Source of the DNA: CAWAND01 sp963727915 | GTDB taxonomy: Bacteria; Chloroflexota; Anaerolineae; Anaerolineales; E44-bin32 | Direction: 5' to 3' | Assembly: GCA_963727915.1 (NCBI GenBank) | Contig: CAVSID010000001.1 | Span: forward strand, 1,116,001-1,180,000 | Length of the DNA stretch: 64,000 bases | Shown: positions 27,980-37,947 of the stretch, piece after piece | How positions within the stretch are numbered: position 1 is the first letter of the stretch | Layout of the letters: the number at the start of each line of letters is the position of its first letter | Position numbers and translations under genes: made by a program | Notes under the pieces: model-generated | Database searches by the model: none | What the model saw: only the letters and a program-made list of their open reading frames with translations | What the model was told of the DNA's origin: nothing

Positions 27980-28896
27980 ATGGGGGTCCTCGTCTTCGGC
28001 AGTTTGAGCATGGACGTCACCGCCTATGTCCCGCGCTTGCCCAAGCCGGGCGAGACGCTCTTCGGCGGCGCGTACGGGCTGTCCGCAGGGGGCAAGGGGG
28101 CCAACCAGGCCGTGGCCTGCGCCCGACTCGGCTGCCCTACGCATTTCGTAGGAAGAGTGGGGCAGGATCTTTTTGGCCCCGGAGCGCGCACTGGTCTGAC
28201 CGGCAACGGCGTCGAGGTGGGTGGGACTTTTCGAGGATCCGCAGCACGGCACCGGACTGGCGATCATCAGCGTGGACCAGGCGGCCGAGAATGCCATCAT
28301 CGTCGTTTCCGGCGCCAACATGGCCATCGACGAATCGGACGTGGCACGTGCCCTCGAGTTCTTGCCGGGATGCAGCGTCCTGTTGCTTCAGCTGGAGGTC
28401 CCGCTTGAGGCCTCCCGCCAGCTGGCCGGGGCTGCTCACGGGCGGGGCGTGACGGTCATTCTCGACCCGGCGCCCGCCAAGCCGCTGGACGATGACTTGC
28501 TGGGCACACTGGACTATCATCACCCCCAACGAGGTCGAGGCTGAAACCCTGGTGGGATTCCCGGTGAAGGACGTTGACGACGCTGAACGGGCTGCTGCCA
28601 GGCTGGTCGAACGTGGGGTTGGGGCTGCGGTCATCAAATTGGGTGAACGCGGCGCGGTGTGCCAGGCCGGCCAAACCTGCCTATCAATCCCCCCCTTCCA
28701 GGTCGAAGCCGTCGACACGGTGGCCGCCGGGGACGCTTTCAATGGCGGCCTGGGGGCCGGTCTGCATGCCGGTCTTTCGCTTTCGGAGGCGCTCCGTTGG
28801 GGCTCGGCGGCCGGCGCCCTGGCCGTCACCCGGCGCGGGGCCGCCGCCTCGATGCCCGATCGGGCGGCTTTCGACGCCCTGTTGGCGCGCGGCTGA
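27980..28896 (+). CDS. ribokinase-like PfkB sugar kinase (two frameshifts)
   Basis: The start ATG at 27980 has AGGA seven bases upstream. Motif 1 is GGKGANQAVACARLGC (residues about 38-53). The protein changes frame near 28220 and again near 28515, and the last part contains the phosphate-binding motif DTVAAGDAFNGGL, which supplies the catalytic Asp. The joined product is about 305 residues, the usual ribokinase length. It probably phosphorylates ribose released from nucleosides, or a nucleoside itself, since it heads the salvage operon. The ADP/ATP-binding site is the C-terminal part. The next gene starts one base after its stop. Confidence 0.85.
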
Positions 28897-28897
28897 G

Positions 28898-30220
28898 ATG
28901 ACCGAGTTGTTGATCCGCGCCGGCGCCGTGGTGACCGTCGACTCGGCCGATTCAGTCCACCAACCCGGTTTCGTGCGGATTTCAGGAAATCAGATCACCG
29001 AGGTTGGCGAAGGCTGGAGAGCCCGCCCCGTCAATGGCGAGACTGTGCTGGATCTGCCGGATCGGCTGGTGATGCCCGGCCTTGTGAACGCACATACCCA
29101 TACGCCGATGGTCTTGTTCCGGGGTCTGGCCGAAGGCTATTCTCTGCTTGTGCTTGACGGATGGTTGCAGGCCATCCGCGCCTGGGAAGCCGTCCTGAGG
29201 CCGGAGATGGTCCCCCCGGCGGTCACGGTCTCGTGCGCCGAAATGATCCGCACCGGCACGACGACCTTCGCGGACCAGTATTTCCACATGGACCGGGTGA
29301 TGCCAGCCGTGGACGCCAGCGGACTTCGGGCGGCGCTGGCGTTTGGGATCGTTGAGCTGGGGAAGGTGGATGCCCGTAAAGAGGCGCTGGCCCAGGCCGA
29401 AGCCTTCCTGGAGAGTGTGGCCGGCCATCCCCGTCTCAAGGGGTGGGTTGGACCCCACGCCTTCTTCGTGGACAACACACCTGATGCAATTCAGGCTGAG
29501 CTCGATCTGGCCCGCCGGTTCGACACCGGGCTGCATATCCATCTGGCGACCAGCGGAGAAGAAGAAGACTTCTGCCGGGAGCATTTTGGCGTCAGCGCTG
29601 TTACCCAGATGCAGCGTCTCGGCGTGCTCGACCAGCGGCTGCTGGCGGCCCACTGCCTGACGATCCCGCCCGCGGACTTCTCCGTCCTGGCGTCTGCCCC
29701 TTTTGCGGCTGTGCTCTGCGCTTCAGCCTGCATGCGCAGCGGCGCCCTGCCACCACCGGCGGTGGCCATGCTCGACGCCGGTATCGACTTGGCCCTGGGC
29801 ACAGACAACGTCACCAACAACAACAGCTACGACATGTTCAACGAAATGCAGACGGCGGCCAAATTGATCTCGTTTAGCCACCGGCGGCCGGCGGCGGTGG
29901 CTGCCAAGCAAGTGCTGCGCATGGCCACCATGGGTGGGGCTCGGGCGTTGGGGCTGGAGGCAGAGATCGGCTCGCTGGAAGCCGGCAAACGTGCCGACCT
30001 GGTGCTGTTGGACCTGGCGTCGGTCGGCTGGGCGCCTCGGGTGACCCAGGACCTGACGACGGCGCTGGTCTATGCCGTCTGCGGCCAACACGTCACGGAC
30101 TCGATGGTCGATGGCGAATGGTTGCTGCGGGACGGAGGGTGGACCCGGCTGGACTACCGGGGCGCCGTCGCCGAGTTGGAGGCCGCTGCTGGAGAGCTGC
30201 TGAGCTCGCGGAAGACATAG
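28898..30220 (+). CDS. amidohydrolase, TRZ/ATZ (nucleobase/nucleoside deaminase-like)
   Basis: The ATG at 28898 follows the ribokinase stop by one base. The 440-residue protein has the subtype I metal site GLVNAHTHTPMVLFRGLAE, a second-shell His in GLHIHLATSG, a His in RLLAAHCLTIPP and the catalytic Asp in LALGTDNVTNNNSYDMF. The C-terminus is the usual beta-sandwich composite domain ending near ADLVLLDL. Relatives deaminate S-adenosylhomocysteine, methylthioadenosine, guanine or chlorotriazines. In a nucleoside operon it probably deaminates purines or purine nucleosides; the exact substrate is inference. The frame is intact. Confidence 0.88.
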   Translation: MTELLIRAGAVVTVDSADSVHQPGFVRISGNQITEVGEGWRARPVNGETVLDLPDRLVMPGLVNAHTHTPMVLFRGLAEGYSLLVLDGWLQAIRAWEAVLRPEMVPPAVTVSCAEMIRTGTTTFADQYFHMDRVMPAVDASGLRAALAFGIVELGKVDARKEALAQAEAFLESVAGHPRLKGWVGPHAFFVDNTPDAIQAELDLARRFDTGLHIHLATSGEEEDFCREHFGVSAVTQMQRLGVLDQRLLAAHCLTIPPADFSVLASAPFAAVLCASACMRSGALPPPAVAMLDAGIDLALGTDNVTNNNSYDMFNEMQTAAKLISFSHRRPAAVAAKQVLRMATMGGARALGLEAEIGSLEAGKRADLVLLDLASVGWAPRVTQDLTTALVYAVCGQHVTDSMVDGEWLLRDGGWTRLDYRGAVAELEAAAGELLSSRKT

Positions 30221-30230
30221 GAGAAGCGCC

Positions 30231-31157
30231 ATGGTCCGACTGGTCATCGATACCGACCCGGGCGTGGACGACGCCCATGCCTTGATGCTGGCGTCGGCCC
30301 ACCCCGACGCACAAATCGAAGCTGTCACCACCGTCGCTGGCAATGTGGACTTGGACAAGACCACCGCCAACGCGTGCATCGTGCTCGATGCGCTCGGTGT
30401 GGAAGCGCCGGTCTTCGCCGGGGCGCCTCGCAGCCTGATGGGAGATGATGTCGACGCCAGCGACGTCCACGGCAGCGATGGCCTGGGCAACACGCATTTC
30501 CCGCCGTCATCGCGCCCCGTTTCTTCGGAGCACGCGGCGCTGGCCTTAGTGCGCCTGGCGAACGAGTTCCCCGGCGAACTCGACCTGGTCACACTGGCCC
30601 CGCTCACCAACGTCGCTCTGGCCGTCGCGCTCGACCCGGAACTGCCTCAGAAGTACCGCCGCCTGACGATCATGGGAGGCGCCATCCGGGGCATGGGCAA
30701 CACCGTTAACCCCTCGGCCGAATTCAACATCTTCACCGACCCTGAGGCGGCGCGGATCGTTCTGCGCGCCTGGCCCGGCTGCACATTGGTCTCCTGGGAA
30801 ACGTGTATGGGTCACGCGCTGGATGAGGCCAAAGTGGAAGATCTGCTGGCCATCCGCTCTGACCGGGCCGAGTTCTTCCGCGCCATCACGGCCCATACTT
30901 TCGCCTTCATCGAAGGGGCGCTGGGATTCAAGCGCCTGATTTCGTCCGACGCCCTGGCGATGGCGGTGGCTATCGAGCCCGACATGGTGCTGACCTCGGA
31001 ACGGCGCTACGTCGATGTAGAGCTCGGCGGGGCGCACACACGTGGACAGACTACCGTCGATTGGTTCAATCGGACAGGGCATGCACCGAATGTCAATCTG
31101 GCGATAGACATCGACCGGGCGCGCTGGAGCAACCTGATGACGGCCGCCTTGACATGA
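30231..31157 (+). CDS. inosine-uridine-preferring nucleoside hydrolase
   Basis: The 308-residue protein has the IUNH calcium-binding motif DTDPGVDDAHAL at the N-terminus. The family block LTIMGGAIRGMGNTVNPSAEFN and FTDPEAARIVL follow, with the catalytic region around VSWETCMGHAL. Nucleoside hydrolases cleave the N-glycosidic bond to free base and ribose, so the product would be taken up by the ribokinase-like enzyme upstream. The stop overlaps the start of the M20 gene by 4 bases. The frame is intact. Confidence 0.93.
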   Translation: MVRLVIDTDPGVDDAHALMLASAHPDAQIEAVTTVAGNVDLDKTTANACIVLDALGVEAPVFAGAPRSLMGDDVDASDVHGSDGLGNTHFPPSSRPVSSEHAALALVRLANEFPGELDLVTLAPLTNVALAVALDPELPQKYRRLTIMGGAIRGMGNTVNPSAEFNIFTDPEAARIVLRAWPGCTLVSWETCMGHALDEAKVEDLLAIRSDRAEFFRAITAHTFAFIEGALGFKRLISSDALAMAVAIEPDMVLTSERRYVDVELGGAHTRGQTTVDWFNRTGHAPNVNLAIDIDRARWSNLMTAALT

Positions 31158-32401
31158 GCCTATCTGGGGCTGGCCGGAGTGCCGCACCCGAGGCGCCGAA
31201 GGATCTGCTGGCGCAGGTCACCCACCTGCTGCAAGACCTGATTCGCCTGCCCTCGGTCAATGGCCGGGACCCTGAACGGCCGGTCGCCGAGCGCCTGCTC
31301 CAGGCGGGAGAATGGCTGGATCTCAAGGGCGAGTTGATCGCCTTGGATGAGGCTCGGCCGAATGCGCTCATCGCGTGGGGGGAGGGCCCGGCTGCCTTTG
31401 CCTTCATAGCCCATACGGACACCGTCTCCGAGGGACGGCCGGAAGCCTGGTCTTTCCCTGCATTAGGCGGAGAAGTTCACAACGACCGGCTCTACGGGCG
31501 GGGGGCGGCTGACAACAAGGCGGGGATGGTGGCGGCGCTGTTCGCCATGGCGCGCCTGGCGAAGAGCGGGCGGCTCGACCCGTCGCGGCACCGTCTCATG
31601 TTGGCGGCCGTGGCGGATGAGGAATCCGGTGCCTCCAGCCCCATCGGGTTGAAGGCTCTGCTGGATGCAGGACGCCTGGACGCCAAGGGAGCAGTCTACA
31701 CCTATGCCGGCGACGATATCTGCTTGGGGCACCGGGGCCTGCTTCGGCTCACGCTCACAGCGTACGGCCAGTCCGTCCACACCGGCAGCCCCGCCTGAAC
31801 TCGAGGCGAACTGGGGACAAATGCCGTCATGGGCCTGGCGGAGCTGCTGCTCCGTCTTGAGGGGCTCGAATGGCCACAGATGGCCTTTCCCGGTTTCGAG
31901 GGTCTGGCCTGCATGCTGACGCCCGGGACGCTTTTTGAGGGAGGGACTTATCCCAGCGTGGTCCCCGATCGCGCCTCGGCCGTGGTTGACGTCCGGCTTA
32001 TGCCGGGGCAATCCTCCGGCCAGGTCGCCGAGACCATCGCTGGGGTTGCAGCGGAGGTGTGTGAAGGACGGTCGGGCCTCCGGATTTATCAGACCGTGGA
32101 CATTGACCTCCCGGCGGCGGCAATTCCCCCCGATCATCGTCTTGTCCGCACGGCGGCGCGCATCGTCGAACAGATCACTGGACGCCAGCTTCCCGCCCGG
32201 GCCGCCGGGCCGGCCAACGAGGGCTACATGCTGATCAACGCCGGTATACCCACGCTGTGTGGCTTCGGCCCCCTAGGGGGGAACGCACATGCAGCCGATG
32301 AATGGGTCGACCTGAACAGTCTTGTGCAGACCATCGAAATCTACGCCGAGCTGGCCGCCGCCTACCTGACACAGGAACAGGAGCAACCGGATGACGCATG
32401 A
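31154..32401 (+). CDS. M20-family metallohydrolase (in-frame TGA)
   Basis: The start ATG at 31154 overlaps the preceding stop (ATGA). The first 214 codons carry M20 metal-site motifs AFIAHTDTVSEG (H, D), GRGAADNKAGMVAAL (D) and AVADEESGASSP (E, E). A TGA at 31796-31798 interrupts the reading. The same frame then continues with GTNAVMGLAELL, a dimerisation domain and NAHAADEW (metal His). The context HTGSPA-stop suggests a Trp codon turned to TGA, or two compensating indels. Relatives include ArgE/DapE and amidohydrolases acting on N-acyl groups. Its role in the nucleoside operon is unclear. Confidence 0.78.
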
Positions 32402-32967
32402 CGCATACCTCGATCCGTGGGTGAACGTGACCACACACAGCGGCCTCAAGGCAGATGAGGTCATTTCTTCGCTCCAGAAGGAGATCCGGCGCGGGAAAGT
32501 CGAGAACGCCGTCAAAGTGGCCTACGAAATGATCCGCACCAGTCCCGAGCTGGAAGCCAAGTTCTGGCAGCGCCTCAAGGTCATCAGCGTCGAGGACATA
32601 GGCTGGGGCGACCTGCACGCCCCCCTGTTGATCGAAACTTTGGATCGCTTTCATCTCGCCTTTGAACGGGGGCAAGTAGACAGAGTCCTTTTCGCCGTGC
32701 ACGCTGTCCGCTACCTGTGCTCGCGCACAAAGGACCGCTCCAGCGACGAAATGACTCAGTGGCTCACCCGCGGTGCCGACCAGGGGCAGATGCTACCCGA
32801 GAATTCCTGACTATGCCCTCGATCAGCACACCCAACAGGGGCGGGTCATGGGGCGCGCTCGCCGCCACTTCTATGAAGAAGCCTCACGCATCATCCCCGA
32901 ATTGCCCGACCGGGACACCACGTACCTGGAGGCGCTTCAATCCGGATTGGACGAAAGCGAAGCATGA
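32391..32967 (+). CDS. stand-alone RarA C-terminal-domain-like protein (one frameshift)
   Basis: The product resembles the C-terminal helical domain of RarA/MgsA replication-recombination proteins. It has KADEVISSLQKEIRRGKVEN, then LKVISVEDIGWGDLHAPLLI and AVHAVRYLCSRTKDRSSDEM. It lacks the AAA+ ATPase domain. After a frameshift near 32800, the tail continues with DQHTQQGRVMGRARRHFYEEAS and ends at 32967. The total is about 190 residues. It overlaps the M20 stop by 11 bases and the LacI start by 4, so it belongs to the nucleoside operon. RarA tails mediate tetramer formation and partner binding; the role here is unknown. Confidence 0.6.
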
Positions 32968-34012
32968 CCGTTCGGGGGGGAAGCCGGCGGCCCACCATGG
33001 CCGATGTGGCTGAACTGGCCGGAGTTTCCAAGATGACTGTTTCACGCGTCATCAATGGACATGAGAGCGTGACCTCCGAGACAGCCGAGAGGGTTCACAA
33101 CGCCATCCGCAAGCTCGGGTATGTGCGCAGCCAGCGCGCGCGCGGAGTCTGGCGGTCGGGCGGACCAATCTGTTGGGATTGATTGTGCTTGACATCACAA
33201 GTGAGTGGGTCTGGCCCCTTGTCCGAGGTGCAGGAAAGGCGGCCGAGGCCGAGAACTACCAGCTGCTCCTGCAGACCACCGGAACTGGGGAGGTGGCTAC
33301 CTTCGGCCACCAGGACCCTTTGCTTTCGGATGACTACGTTGACGGGTTGATCATCGTCAGCTGGCGGGTGCCGCTCTCATCGGTCGAGCGCCTAGCCCGG
33401 CGCGGCTTCCCCGTGGTCCTCATCGATGCATTCAGCCGCTTGGATGACGTAAGTTGGGTGAGCGCTGAAGATCGCCGGGGCGCCCGGCAGGCAGCCGAAC
33501 ACCTGATCGGATTGGGCCACCGCCGTATCGGGTTCATCGGCGGAGGCGATGCGCCCTACCTGGCCCAGCAACGTCTGGGAGGGTTTCGGGAGGCACTGGA
33601 GGCTGCCGGCATCGACCCGGCGGGCTGCCCGGTCGTGCAGGGCGATTTCTCGCAGCGGAGCGGTTACGCTGCGGCGAGCGAGTTGCTCTCCATGTCGCCG
33701 CGTCCCTCGGCGATCTTCGCCGCCAATGACTTGATGGCTATGGGCGCCATGACCGCCATGCAGGAGCTGGGGCTGCGGTTCCCGGAAGACATGTCGATTG
33801 TCGGTTTCGACGACATCGCCAGCGCAGCCCGACTGCGGCCCAGCTTGACCACCGTGGCGCGCCCGTATGCCGAGATGGGCGCTATGGCGGTGAAGCTAGC
33901 CACCCGCTTGATGCAGTCCACCGATGGCGCACAAGGACCCATTCAGACAGACCTGCCCGTCGAGTTGGTCATTCGACAGTCAACATCGCCGCCGGCGCAG
34001 GCCCACCCGTGA
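32964..34012 (+). CDS. LacI-family transcriptional regulator (one frameshift)
   Basis: The ATG at 32964 overlaps the previous stop (ATGA). The DNA-binding domain reads TMADVAELAGVSKMTVSRVI with hinge-helix region YVRSQRA, then a frameshift near 33150. The other frame continues with NLLGLIVLDIT and a periplasmic-binding-protein-like effector domain. Characteristic LacI motifs include GLGHRRIGFIGG, FAANDLMAMGAM and DMSIVGFDDIASAA. The whole protein is about 350 residues. It should repress the operon through the palindrome at 27948-27961, released by a nucleoside or sugar. The operator match is inference; no experiment is visible in sequence. Confidence 0.88.
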
Positions 34013-34109
34013 AACCCTCGCCGGACCTGTGCAGAAGTTGTAAAGGAGGTGTTCTGAAACCTTAGCACGTAGGCCACCGATCCCGTGGATAGTGGAGGAG
34101 ATACGACCC

Positions 34110-35198
34110 ATGACTAGCAAGCTGGGATGGAGGTTGGTGACGCTGGCCTTGATCGCCGGCATGGCCCTGACCTCCTGCGGGGGGCAGCCGGCCGTGGCAA
34201 CCGAGGCCCCCAAGCCCGCATTCAAGTTCGTGCTCGTAACACCCAACCCGCTCGGCGATCGTTCCTTCATTGACGCATCGAGCGCGAGGCGTCAAGAAGG
34301 TCAACGAAGACCTGGGCCTGGATGGCCAGATCATCGAGACGACCAGCATCGCTGAGCAGGAGACTGCTATCCGGGCCGCCCTGAGCGGCGACAACGATCT
34401 GATCCTGGCCCTGGCGCCCGACCCTGAACTCTGCTCTCGATCGCCCAGGAGAATCCGGATCAGAAGTTCGGCGTGCCGTCGGACATCTTTGTCGAACTCG
34501 CTCCCGGACAACATCGAAGCCTTCCAGGTCAACGTACATGAAGGAAGCTACCTGGTGGGTATCGTGGCGGGCATGATGACCGATACCAAGACCGTCGGCG
34601 CCGTGGTCGGCGGCAACTCGCCGGGCTCAACCAGTTCTTCTGGGCCTACAAACAGGGCGTACTCGAAGCCTGCCCCGATTGCAACGTTCTGGTGAGCTAC
34701 CTGTCGTTTGACTTCTCGAACCCGACCCTGGGGAAGGAAGCCGCCTTGGCGCAGTACGACCAGGGCGCCGACATCATCTTCCAGGTCGCCGGCCGCTCGG
34801 GCGAAGGCGTCATCTCGGCCGCGGCGGAGACGGGCAAGTTCGCCATTGGCGTCGATTCGAATCAGGATTACATTGAGCCGGGTTCGGTCATCGTCTCCCT
34901 GCTCAAGAAGGTCGACGTAACCACCTACCTGCTCGTCCAGAACACGATGAACGGTGAGTTCAAGGGCGGCTTCCAGCAGATCGGTCTCGCCCAGGGCGCC
35001 TCCGGCCTCTCGTGGGACGAAGGCTCGACGGACTTCGCCGACCACGGTCCGGCGAATATGACCGCCAAACTGGATAGTGTCAAGGCAAGTGTCGACACCT
35101 ACCGTCGGCAGATCCTGGACGGCACGCTGGCCGTGTGTGATGCACTGAACAGCCCAGACGCACCCGAGTGCGCTGGCCTGGCCGCCGGGGGCGGATAG
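34110..35198 (+). CDS. BMP-family nucleoside-binding lipoprotein (several frameshifts)
   Basis: The start ATG at 34110 follows GGAGGAG. The signal peptide has the lipobox ALTSC, then FKFVLVTPNPLGDRSF. Up to four frameshifts (near 34270, 34430, 34480 and 34625) break the reading, but all pieces match one BMP protein: GDNDLILALAPDPE, EGSYLVGIVAGMMT, GADIIFQVAGRSGEGVIS, and the end VDTYRRQILDGTL. BMP proteins bind purine nucleosides outside the membrane for ABC import. The ATPase and two permeases follow. It is the most damaged gene in the window by indel count and is likely intact in the organism. Confidence 0.85.
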
Positions 35199-35231
35199 TC
35201 CAACCGGAGCCAGTTGAACGAAGGCTTGAAG

Positions 35232-35261
35232 GACCCCGGGGGCCGATCGGCCCCCGGGGTC
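35232..35261. repeat. 30-bp perfect palindrome between the binding-protein and ATPase genes
   Basis: GACCCCGGGGGCC (35232-35244), GATC, then GGCCCCCGGGGTC (35249-35261) form a stem of at least 13 base pairs. It lies in the 75-base gap after the BMP lipoprotein gene. Such hairpins often raise binding-protein mRNA relative to the downstream transporter genes, by stabilisation or partial termination. Confidence 0.7.
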
Positions 35262-35273
35262 GGGGAGAAGCCC

Positions 35274-36815
35274 ATGGAATCTGCGGTCGAGATGATCGGC
35301 ATCGACAAATTCTTCGCTTCGACCAATGTCCAGGCGAACAAAGATGTGGATCTGTCGGTGGCCCGCGGCGAGGTTCACGCGCTGGTGGGGGAGAACGGGG
35401 CCGGCAAGACGACCTTGATGAACATCCTCTACGGACTACTGCCTGCAGATCGAGGCGAGATACGCGTGTACGGAAACAGGGTGCAGATCGGTCATCCCGA
35501 TGACGCCATCCGTCTGGGTATCGGCATGGTGCACCAGCACTTCAAGCTTGTGCCGTCCTTTACCGTGGCGGAGAACGTGATACTTGGGATGGAACCCAAC
35601 ACCGTGGGGGTCCTGCGCAGATCAGAAGAGGCCGAAAGCGTGCGCCAGATGGCCGACAGCTACGGGCTGCCCGTGGATCCGGGAGTCCGGGTCCGAGACC
35701 TCCCGGTGGGAATGCAGCAGCGGGTCGAAATCCTCAAACTGCTGCAGCGAAATGCTCACGTCCTGATCCTCGACGAACCGACGGCGGTACTGACCCCCCA
35801 GGAATCGCGCGAACTCTTCGAGGTGGTGCGCAAACTGGCTGAGTCGGGCCGTTCAGTGATCTTCATCACCCATAAGCTGTTCGAGGTCATGGACGTGGCC
35901 GACCGGGTCACCGTGATGCGGCGTGGCGAGAGGGTGGGCACCAAGCCCGTCTCCGACACCAATATCGCCGAGCTGGCGAGGATGATGGTCGGCCGGGAAG
36001 TGCTGTTCAACGTAGAGCGCAAGCCCGCAAGGCCGGGCGAGTTGGTGCTTGAAGTCGACGACCTGCTCGTGGCCGGGGCGGAGGGCGTGCCTGCCATCCG
36101 CAGCGTGAGTTTCACCGTGCGCCAGGGTGAGATCTTCGGCATCGCCGGCGTGAACGGCAACGGCCAAACCGAGTTGGCCGAGGCCATCACAGGCATGCGT
36201 CGCACCGAAGGCGGCTCGATCAAGCTGCGCGGGGTGGATATCACGCGCGCCCCGTCGACCGCCGGCGGTCGGCGGGCATCGCCCACATCCCGGAGGACCG
36301 GATGCGGATCGGCCTCAATCTGAACGCCACCGTCGACGAGAATCTGATCGTCAGTCGCTACCGCATTCCGCTCATCAGCCGGCTCGGCTTTCTTCGTAGG
36401 AGCAACATTCGTCAGTTCACCCAGGAGGTCATCCGCGACTTTGATGTCACGGCCGCCCAGCCCGGCAAGGGGATCGCCACTCTGTCCGGGGGCAACCTGC
36501 AGAAGATCGTCTTGGGCAGGGAGCTGAGCGGCGACCCAAGTTTGATCGTGGCCAACCAACCCACGCGCGGCCTAGACGTGGGGAGCATCGAATTCGTGTA
36601 CCGGACGCTGCTGGAGGCGCGCCGAGCGCGGGGCGGCGATCCTGCTGATCTCGGTTGAACTGGACGAGATCATGTCCTTGAGCGATCGGATCGCGGTCCT
36701 GTTCCGAGGACGGTTTGCGGGCGAAATGGACAGCGGTGGCGTGACTGAGGACATGTTGGGAATCCTGATGGCCGGCGGCAGCCTGGCTGATTTGGAAGCA
36801 GCCAGCGCGGGCTAA
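35274..36815 (+). CDS. nucleoside ABC transporter ATPase, two NBDs (two frameshifts)
   Basis: The start ATG at 35274 follows GGGGAG. NBD1 has Walker A GENGAGKTT, Q-loop MVHQHFKLVPSFT, signature-like DLPVGMQQRVEIL and Walker B LILDEPTAVLTP. NBD2 starts about residue 255 with Walker A-like GVNGNGQTE, and after a frameshift near 36265 has the signature TLSGGNLQKIV. The degenerate VANQPTRGLDVGSIEF replaces the second Walker B. A second frameshift near 36635 is followed by LLISVELDEIMSLSDRIAVL. The product is about 510 residues, as in the BmpA-linked YufO/NupO-type ATPases. It works with the two permeases that follow. Confidence 0.88.
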
Positions 36816-36846
36816 GACCCGGATTCAAGGGAAGCGGGAGATACAT

Positions 36847-37947
36847 ATGGATGCCGAAACCAGGGAGCGTTTGATCCGCAGCTTGTTGGTGCCGATCTTG
36901 GCCATCATCTCGGGCTTGTTGGTCGCCTCGATCTTCGTGTTGATCGCCGGGGTCAACCCGTTAGTGGCCTACGGCGAGTTGTTTCAGGCGGGCTTCGGCT
37001 GTGCCTCGCTCCACCACTGCAACCTCTTCACCACGCTCCAGCTCGGCACGCCGCTGATCCTCACAGGGCTTTCGGCCGTGGTGGCGTTCCGCTCCGGGCT
37101 CTTTAGCCTCGGACAGGAAGGCCAGCTCCTATTGGGGGGAATGATGGCGGCCTGGCTGGGTTATGCCGTCCATCTGCCGCCCGTCATCCATCCCTTATTC
37201 GCCATGGCCGCCGCCATGCTGGTGGGCGGGATCTACGGCTGGTTTCCCGGGGTCCTGCGTGTCAAACTGGGTGTCAACGAAATCATCAGCACGATTGTGC
37301 TCAACAACATCGCCATTCTGTTTGTCCGCTACCTGATCAACTTCCCGTTGCGGGCCGACCAAAGCACTACGGCCTACTCGCCGGTGATTGATCAAACGGC
37401 GCGTATGCTCCCCTTCGAACCAGGCTCCAAGTGGGGCCCAGGTTTCATCATCGCCATTCTGTTTGTGATCGCTATCACAATCTACCTCTTCCGAACTCGG
37501 CCGGGGTATGAGGAGCGGATGTCGGGTCAGGCGCCATTCTTCGCTCGCTTTGGTGGTGTTCCCAGCGAAGGGGCCGCCATCCGCGGCATGTTCCTCAGCG
37601 GTTCCATCTCAGGCATGGCGGGGGCCATCCAGGCCCTGGGCGTGCACTATCGCATGCTGGACGGCTTCTCGGCTGGCCTGGGGTTCGACGGCCTGACGGC
37701 GGCCATCCTGGGCCAGGTGCATCCCATCGGTACCGCCCTGGTGGCGCTATTCTTCGCCGGGGTTCGCCAAGGAGCACAGGTAGGCTTGCAGTTTTCGGCA
37801 CACGTGCCGCGTGAGCTGGGGGGCGGGATCATCGCCTTGATGATCGTCTTTGTGGCCGCCGATCAGCTCTATCGAGCCAACATACATCGGGTGGGCAGCT
37901 GGCTTGGCCGTATTCGCGGTCGCCGGACGGCGGAGGAGCGAGTGTAA
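36847..37947 (+). CDS. nucleoside ABC transporter permease (BPD_transp_2)
   Basis: The 366-residue permease has ten or so membrane helices and the RbsC/YufP-like motif SLGQEGQLLLGG near residue 90, plus FDGLTAAILGQVHPIGTALVA near the C-terminus. An early Cys pair lies in GFGCASLHHCN, also found in the convergent paralogue at 41404-42553. It is the first permease of a heteromeric importer and is followed, with a one-base overlap (TAATG), by the second permease gene. The frame is intact. Confidence 0.9.
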   Translation: MDAETRERLIRSLLVPILAIISGLLVASIFVLIAGVNPLVAYGELFQAGFGCASLHHCNLFTTLQLGTPLILTGLSAVVAFRSGLFSLGQEGQLLLGGMMAAWLGYAVHLPPVIHPLFAMAAAMLVGGIYGWFPGVLRVKLGVNEIISTIVLNNIAILFVRYLINFPLRADQSTTAYSPVIDQTARMLPFEPGSKWGPGFIIAILFVIAITIYLFRTRPGYEERMSGQAPFFARFGGVPSEGAAIRGMFLSGSISGMAGAIQALGVHYRMLDGFSAGLGFDGLTAAILGQVHPIGTALVALFFAGVRQGAQVGLQFSAHVPRELGGGIIALMIVFVAADQLYRANIHRVGSWLGRIRGRRTAEERV

